DNA from: Thermoanaerobaculia bacterium
Lineage (GTDB): Bacteria > Acidobacteriota > Thermoanaerobaculia > Gp7-AA8
Reading direction: 5' to 3'
NCBI GenBank assembly: GCA_016650215.1
Contig: JAENWF010000010.1
Location: 1 to 41,888, forward strand
DNA length: 41,888 nt
Numbering within the stretch: position 1 is the first letter of the stretch; the number at the start of each line of letters is the position of its first letter. Position numbers and translations under genes: made by a program. Below the pieces are notes generated by a model, which did not search any database, was not told where the DNA came from, and was given only the letters and a program-made list of their open reading frames with translations. Positions 39,139 through 41,888 of the stretch are shown here, piece after piece.

Positions 39139-40494
39139 TTAATTCAACGCCTCGCGCACCGGCCTGATGTCAGCGTCCATGAGCGTTCGCACGTCGATCG
39201 TGAAGGTGTCTTCCACAATGCGTCCGGCGATCGGAATCGGGAGCCGCAGAAATCGATCCTTGATCTCGTTCGCGTTTCCCGGGACGGTGACGGCGACCGA
39301 GGCGATCGTTTCAGATGGCGTGGTGCCGCCGCCGAGGGCGCAGCGGGTCTCGATGATCATGGAACGGGTGCCGCGGGTCAGTTCTTCGGCGCGCTGCCGG
39401 AGCTGCTCGATGGGTGTCGCGAGCATGCGATAGATCGGGATGAGCTGTTCGTGCCGTTCGGTGGCAAAGGCGCGGAGGGTTGCGCCGATCACTGCGTAGC
39501 TTTCTTTTCCAGCGCGCAGCGCGCGCATGAGCGGGTGTTTGCGGCATCGGGCGACGATCTCTTCGCGGCCGAGAATGAGGCCTCCCTGTGTTGCGCCGAT
39601 GAGTTTGTCGGTCGAGCAGGTGATCGCGTCGACGCCCAGCGCGAAGAGCTCGCGGATCGTCTCACCGCGGGAGAAGCCGTAGCGCGAGAGCTCAACGACA
39701 CGGCCGCTCCCCTCGTCGTACAGCATCGGGAGCTTATTCGCGCGCGCGACCTCGACCAGCTCCGCGACCGACGGCGTTTCGGTGAATCCGACGATGTCGA
39801 AGTTGGAGCGATGGACGCGCAGGATTGCGCCGCTCCTCCGGGATGCAGCATCCGCGTAGTCGTGCGCGCGTGTCCGGTTCGTCGTTCCGACCTCGCGCAG
39901 CTTCGCTCCGCCTTGCTGGATCACGTCCGGCACTCGGAACGCGCCACCGATCTCGACGAGCTCGCCGCGCGAGACGAGCACTTCCTTCTTCGCGGCAACC
40001 GCCGCAAGCAGAAGCAGAGTTCCCGCCGCGTTGTTGTTCGCAAGGACCGCGGCCTCGCAACCGAAAAGAGTCCGACAGACGTCAGCAAGGTGATCGTCGC
40101 GGTTTCCACGCTCGCCGCTCTCGAGATCGAACTCGAGATTCGAGTACGCCGCTACGGTGGCTGCCGCCTCGGTCCAGATCGCGGGATCGATCGGCGAACG
40201 GCCGAGGTTCGTGTGGATGATGATGCCGGTGCCGTTGATGACGCGGCGCAGCGTGGTCTCGCTCGAGATCGCAGCACGCTGGTCCATCGCGGCGAGCGCG
40301 CGCGACTCGTCATACGGAACGCGCGAGGCCCGCACTTCGTTGAGGTATGCGCCAAGAGCTGACTTCACTCCCTCGCGGCCGTACTGCCGGATGAGAGCAG
40401 CAACCGCCGGGGATGAGAGGATTCGCTCGACCGAGGGGATTGCGCGGAGGTTGCCCGCAGACGAGTCCGCTGCGGCGGCTGGCGCTTTACGCAT
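39139..40494 (-). CDS. selA: L-seryl-tRNA(Sec) selenium transferase
   Basis: 451 residues from ATG 40494 (MRKAPAAAADSSAGNLRAIP SVERIL). It converts seryl-tRNA(Sec) to selenocysteinyl-tRNA with selenophosphate. Landmarks: RRVINGTGIIIHTNLGRSPI, YSNLEFDLESGERGNRDDHL, NNNAAGTLLLLAAVA, and the PLP lysine Lys297 in CSTDKLIGATQGGLI. It implies the genome decodes UGA as selenocysteine, although selB, selC and selD are not in the window. I saw no convincing selenoprotein here. Divergent from the MXAN_5187_C-like gene (37-base gap). Confidence 0.94.
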   Translation of the reverse strand: MRKAPAAAADSSAGNLRAIPSVERILSSPAVAALIRQYGREGVKSALGAYLNEVRASRVPYDESRALAAMDQRAAISSETTLRRVINGTGIIIHTNLGRSPIDPAIWTEAAATVAAYSNLEFDLESGERGNRDDHLADVCRTLFGCEAAVLANNNAAGTLLLLAAVAAKKEVLVSRGELVEIGGAFRVPDVIQQGGAKLREVGTTNRTRAHDYADAASRRSGAILRVHRSNFDIVGFTETPSVAELVEVARANKLPMLYDEGSGRVVELSRYGFSRGETIRELFALGVDAITCSTDKLIGATQGGLILGREEIVARCRKHPLMRALRAGKESYAVIGATLRAFATERHEQLIPIYRMLATPIEQLRQRAEELTRGTRSMIIETRCALGGGTTPSETIASVAVTVPGNANEIKDRFLRLPIPIAGRIVEDTFTIDVRTLMDADIRPVREALN

Positions 40495-40531
40495 AAGGCT
40501 CGGGGCCGTATTGTAGTGGCACAGGAACCAG

Positions 40532-41134
40532 ATGGCGCCCAAAGCAGACGAAGAACTAGACAAACTCGAGGAAGACATCCGTCGGCTGAAGAACGCGTAC
40601 GATCAGTTCTTCGCCGGCATGCAGAAGACCCCTCCGATGTTTCTACGGCGGAACATCGAGGCGAATATCCACGAGCTCAACAAGCTCAAGATGCGCGACA
40701 ACATGCGCCGCTACCGCTTCAACACTCTCATCACCCGCTTCAATCAGTTTCGCGAGATGTGGGGCCGGCGCATGCGCGAACGCGAGGAGGGTCCGCTCGA
40801 TTTTCGTAAGCGGCAGGCCGCTCTCGAAGCACCGATGGAGGCTCTGCCGCCGCCCCGCCCAACTTCATCGAGCGAAACGTCCGGCGAGGCCGATCCGTAT
40901 GTAAAGGTAGCCGGGGGCACCAGCAGTGATGAGGTCCGCAGGCTGTACGACCAGATCCAGAGCGAACACTCAAAACTCGGTAAGCCTTCGAATGTCACGT
41001 ACGAACAGCTCAGCGCCATGGTCGAGAAGCAGGGCGAGATGGTGCGCTCGAAATACAACGTCAACGCGGTCTCGTTCCGAGTCGAGACCATCGACGGCAA
41101 AGTCAAATTGAAAGCGAAGCCACTCCAGGAATGA
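40532..41134 (+). CDS. MXAN_5187_C-type coiled-coil protein
   Basis: 200 residues from ATG 40532, with an AGGA site upstream. The N-terminal part DEELDKLEEDIRRLKNAYDQ, then FFAGMQKTPPMFLRRNIEAN and HELNKLKMRDNMRRYRFNTL matches the domain known from Myxococcus MXAN_5187. A Pro-rich hinge (ALPPPRPTSSSE) leads to a second helical part ending GKVKLKAKPL. Function unknown, cytoplasmic. ATGA overlap with the TPR lipoprotein gene. Confidence 0.75.
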   Translation: MAPKADEELDKLEEDIRRLKNAYDQFFAGMQKTPPMFLRRNIEANIHELNKLKMRDNMRRYRFNTLITRFNQFREMWGRRMREREEGPLDFRKRQAALEAPMEALPPPRPTSSSETSGEADPYVKVAGGTSSDEVRRLYDQIQSEHSKLGKPSNVTYEQLSAMVEKQGEMVRSKYNVNAVSFRVETIDGKVKLKAKPLQE

Positions 41135-41844
41135 TGATGAAACGAATGCTGATTCTCGCCGCGTTGATCGCGGTGACCGCCTGCGCGTCACGCCCCGACA
41201 ATCCATACGAGAAAGATCCGTTCTACGCGCGCTACCTCAACAGCGGCAGCGCGCTGGATCAGCGGATCAGCGAGACTCTCGCCGCACTCCGTACGAATCC
41301 CGATTCCCCCACGCTTCACAACAACCTCGGCCAGTTTCTCGTCGCGAAGGGTTTTCCCCAGGATGCGGAGCGCGAGTTCGAACGCGCCATCAACGAAGAC
41401 GGCCGCTTCTATCCCGCCTGGTACAACCTCGGCCTCGTCCGCGCAGGGCACGACGACTACTCCGGAGCGCGCCGGGCATTTCATCGGACGGTCCGGCTGA
41501 AAAAGGGGCATCCGCACGCGCTGTTTCAGCTTGGCTTGATCGAGGAGAAGCGCGGCGACTCCGAGCAGGCGATCGCGTACTACGCGAAAGCGATCCGGCA
41601 CAATCGCGCGATGCTCGACGTGCGGTACAACCCTCAGATCCTCGACAGCAAGCTCGTGTATCTGGTGTTGCTCGAGAACTATCCGCGCTCGCACGCACGC
41701 GACGCAGGGAAGTTCGAGATGACCCCTTCCGGCTATGTCGAGCCGCAGCGCGAAGAAGTGTCGCCCGAAGCGCAGGCCAAAGACATCGTGACACCGACCG
41801 CGCCGGTGACAGATCCCGCGACGCAGACACCGCCTCCGGGGTAA
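41131..41844 (+). CDS. TPR-repeat lipoprotein
   Basis: 237 residues. The lipobox ALIAVTAC places the lipidated Cys at residue 18. Three TPRs follow: SPTLHNNLGQFLVAKGFPQD, FYPAWYNLGLVRAGHDDYSG and HPHALFQLGLIEEKRGDSEQ. The tail is Pro/Thr/Glu-rich and unordered. An envelope scaffold of unknown partner, similar to PilF/NlpI-type proteins. Start could be any of three consecutive ATGs (41131, 41134, 41137 region); the first overlaps the upstream stop. No gene is visible in 41845-41888. Confidence 0.85.
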   Translation: MMMKRMLILAALIAVTACASRPDNPYEKDPFYARYLNSGSALDQRISETLAALRTNPDSPTLHNNLGQFLVAKGFPQDAEREFERAINEDGRFYPAWYNLGLVRAGHDDYSGARRAFHRTVRLKKGHPHALFQLGLIEEKRGDSEQAIAYYAKAIRHNRAMLDVRYNPQILDSKLVYLVLLENYPRSHARDAGKFEMTPSGYVEPQREEVSPEAQAKDIVTPTAPVTDPATQTPPPG

Positions 41845-41888
41845 CAACCGCCCAGATTCCGGACGAAGGTTTGTGTGGCGGCGGGCGC

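Overview
The window is about 41.9 kb of high-GC bacterial chromosome, tightly packed, with many genes that overlap by 3 to 58 bases. The gene mix suggests a soil- or sediment-type Acidobacteriota (Thermoanaerobaculia/Vicinamibacteria-like), with Myxococcota-type bacteria as the alternative. Pointers are a DUF4388/J-like/TPR protein, an MXAN_5187_C-type protein, a PadR regulator paired with a membrane protein, a fused AroD-AroE enzyme, SelA, KorAB and abundant short palindromic repeats. This taxonomic reading is inference. I saw no rRNA, tRNA, CRISPR array, prophage or intact transposase.

Layout. 1-719 (-): 5'-part of a serine beta-lactamase-family hydrolase running off the left edge. 799-4317: SMC. 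4360-7130: an accessory island with three small ORFs separated by attC-like ends and by copies of a GGTCAGGTCTCCAC repeat, then HicBA, a truncated XRE antitoxin and an orphan BrnA antitoxin. 7256-9878 (-): GT39 glycosyltransferase, PAP2 phosphatase and a small zinc-ribbon protein. 9994-12716: a YdcH-like protein, then PssA, an Asd-like protein and the Bcp peroxiredoxin. 12877-14022 (-): PLP aminotransferase. 14196-16830: secreted protein, PurC, DUF4230 protein. 16782-20222 (-): transglutaminase-like protein, AroDE, TrpE. 20247-21462: RecO and an NTF2-like lipoprotein. 21555-26106 (-): a secreted metalloprotease/beta-propeller protein, a DUF1835 protein and an alpha/beta hydrolase in overlapping order. 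26144-28254: isoaspartyl peptidase, thioesterase, TetR regulator. 28400-31712 (-): TPR protein, lipoprotein, IspE. 31820-33481: DUF4388/J-like/TPR protein and a small ORF. 33596-36493 (-): KorA and KorB. 36678-38745: PlsC-type acyltransferase, then a PadR/membrane-protein pair. 38678-39125: relics (SelA C-terminus, frameshifted DUF433). 39139-40494 (-): SelA. 40532-41844: MXAN_5187_C-like protein and a TPR lipoprotein.

Functional themes are envelope and lipid metabolism (PssA, PlsC, PAP2, GT39, IspE), aromatic amino-acid synthesis (AroDE feeding chorismate to TrpE), purine synthesis, chromosome maintenance (SMC, RecO), ferredoxin-linked 2-oxoacid metabolism and selenocysteine synthesis. The least ordinary material is (i) the small-ORF island at 4.36-6.23 kb with integron-cassette-like junctions, (ii) several short palindromic repeat families, some of which lie in frame inside conserved genes (aroDE linker, metalloprotease, ispE C-terminus) or supply stop codons, and (iii) two unrelated hairpins built from inverted tandem heptamers.
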